Source: Clostridiaceae bacterium UBA6110 | GTDB taxonomy: Bacteria > Bacillota > Clostridia > Clostridiales > Clostridiaceae | DNA length: 6,182 nucleotides | Direction: 5' to 3' | Assembly (NCBI GenBank): GCA_002428415.1 | Contig: DIWI01000109.1 | Span: 1 to 6,182, forward strand | In this document: positions 5,125 through 6,182 of the stretch, in pieces | Layout: each line of letters starts with the position of its first letter | How positions within the stretch are numbered: the first letter of the stretch is position 1 | The notes under the pieces: generated by a model | Told to the model about the DNA's origin: nothing | Databases searched by the model: none | The model's input: only the letters and a program-made list of their open reading frames with translations | Translations under genes and position numbers: made by a program

Positions 5125-6182
5125 ATGGAAATCACGTTTCTTCTGTCGGCGTTGTGCGGCGTCGTTGCTCTTCTATTCGCGTTCTATCTTGCCTCCTCAA
5201 TCAGCAAGGAGGATCCTGGCAATGACAGGATGAAGGAAATCGCAGGCTACATCCATGATGGAGCCATGGCTTTCCTTAAGGCTGAATACCAGTATCTTGC
5301 AGTATTTATCGTTGCTGTAACAGCTATCCTTTTTGTGATCGGATGGCAGACTTCCGTTTCTTTCGTTCTTGGTGCTCTTTTTTCAATTGCAGCAGGTTAT
5401 TTTGGTATGACGGTTGCTACAAAGGCAAATGTCAGGACTGCAAATGCGGCAAAATCCGGTATGAAGCAGGCTCTTAGAATCGCTTTCTCCGGCGGTGCCG
5501 TAATGGGAATGGCGGTTGTAGGGCTTGGAGTCCTTGGACTCGCTCTTCTGTACCTTGCCTTCGACGGTAATGTAACTTACCTTACAGGCTTCAGCCTTGG
5601 AGCTTCCTCAATAGCTCTTTTTGCGAGAGTTGGAGGAGGTATTTATACAAAGGCCGCTGACGTAGGTGCAGACCTTGTCGGTAAGGTTGAGGCAGGCATA
5701 CCTGAGGATGACCCGAGAAATCCAGCTGTCATAGCAGACAACGTTGGAGACAATGTCGGTGACGTAGCCGGTATGGGAGCAGACCTCTTCGAGTCATATG
5801 TAGGATCCATAGTATCAGCCCTTACATTGGGTGTAGTACTTCTTGGCAAGAATGGTGCCATATTCCCTATGCTCCTTGCAGCAATAGGTATAATCGGTTC
5901 GATAATCGGTGTTGTGATCTCGAACAGCTCGAAGGAAGATAACCCTCAGAGCGCACTTAACCTTGGAACTTACATTGCAGGCGGTGCCACTCTGATAGCA
6001 GCATTTGTCCTTAGCGCCATGATATTCGGCGACATGAAGGCCGCTTTTGCTGTCGCAGCGGGACTTATGGTAGGTATCCTGATAGGAAAGATCACAGAGA
6101 TCTACACATCCTCTGACTACAAGTATGTCAAGAACATAGCTGAAGAGTCATTGTCAGGACCAGCCACCAACATCATATCAGG
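5125..6182 (+). CDS. hppA: Membrane-bound ion-pumping pyrophosphatase, 3'-truncated by the window edge
   Basis: The enzyme hydrolyses cytoplasmic pyrophosphate and uses the energy to pump H+ or Na+ across the membrane. The ATG at 5125 follows GGGAG (5112-5116) by eight bases; 352 codons are visible, roughly half of the usual 650-750 residue protein. Several hydrophobic helices are evident (about residues 4-24, 57-73, 77-95, 121-145, 228-240, 247-266, 283-301, 305-320). The signature cytoplasmic loop is intact: D..........K.E as DVGADLVGKVE (179-189), EAGIPEDDPRNPA (189-201) and IADNVGDNVGD (203-213), which bind pyrophosphate and Mg. It is followed by GADLFESYVGS (218-228) with the gate-region Glu223. 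This last segment looks like the K+-dependent, Na+-pumping branch as I remember it, but the residues that decide K+ dependence lie beyond the window, so ion specificity is inference. It has its own promoter and a structured leader. Confidence 0.96.
   Translation, partial: MEITFLLSALCGVVALLFAFYLASSISKEDPGNDRMKEIAGYIHDGAMAFLKAEYQYLAVFIVAVTAILFVIGWQTSVSFVLGALFSIAAGYFGMTVATKANVRTANAAKSGMKQALRIAFSGGAVMGMAVVGLGVLGLALLYLAFDGNVTYLTGFSLGASSIALFARVGGGIYTKAADVGADLVGKVEAGIPEDDPRNPAVIADNVGDNVGDVAGMGADLFESYVGSIVSALTLGVVLLGKNGAIFPMLLAAIGIIGSIIGVVISNSSKEDNPQSALNLGTYIAGGATLIAAFVLSAMIFGDMKAAFAVAAGLMVGILIGKITEIYTSSDYKYVKNIAEESLSGPATNIIS

Noticed and set aside
5643..5861. Open frame on the - strand inside hppA
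   Set aside because: It is antisense to the signature loop of the pyrophosphatase, a shadow frame.

Overview
The window looks like chromosome of a low-to-middle GC, probably anaerobic Bacillota (Clostridia-like) bacterium. The grounds are strong GGAGG-type ribosome binding sites, extended -10 promoters, lipoproteins with short Gram-positive style signal peptides, compact Rho-independent terminators, an enolase close to secG (a neighbourhood known from Clostridia and Bacilli), and a membrane pyrophosphatase of a type common in fermenting anaerobes. The genus cannot be fixed from the sequence. All genes are on the + strand, and I found no supported gene on the - strand, no tRNA or rRNA, no CRISPR array and no mobile element.

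Layout: (1) positions 1-1050 hold the 3' four-fifths of enolase (eno), closed by a strong perfect-stem terminator. (2) Positions 1140-3495 form a self-contained two-gene unit: an extended -10 promoter with a direct repeat just upstream, a lipoprotein gene, a closely spaced paralogue carrying an N-terminal membrane anchor instead of a lipobox, and a terminator. The two proteins are about 60% identical over much of their length, and by eye they follow the C-terminal two thirds of the serpin fold, including a reactive-loop-like hinge. They lack several serpin hallmarks, so I call them divergent serpin-like proteins. (3) Positions 3558-3883 hold secG with its own good promoter and its own terminator. 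(4) Positions 3996-4961 encode a lipoprotein alpha/beta hydrolase with a complete Ser-Asp-His set, resembling EstD-type esterases. (5) Positions 4945-6182 hold a promoter, a roughly 145-nt leader that can fold into two solid hairpins, and the first 352 codons of a membrane-bound ion-pumping pyrophosphatase (hppA), which runs off the window.

How the genes fit together: eno, secG and hppA are housekeeping functions (glycolysis, protein export, energy-conserving pyrophosphate hydrolysis). Between them sit three predicted surface-anchored proteins: the two serpin-like paralogues and the esterase. The serpin-like pair, bounded by its own promoter and terminator, appears inserted between eno and secG. 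The most promising unexplained items are the serpin-like pair, with conserved frame but divergent putative loops and different anchors, and the structured hppA leader.
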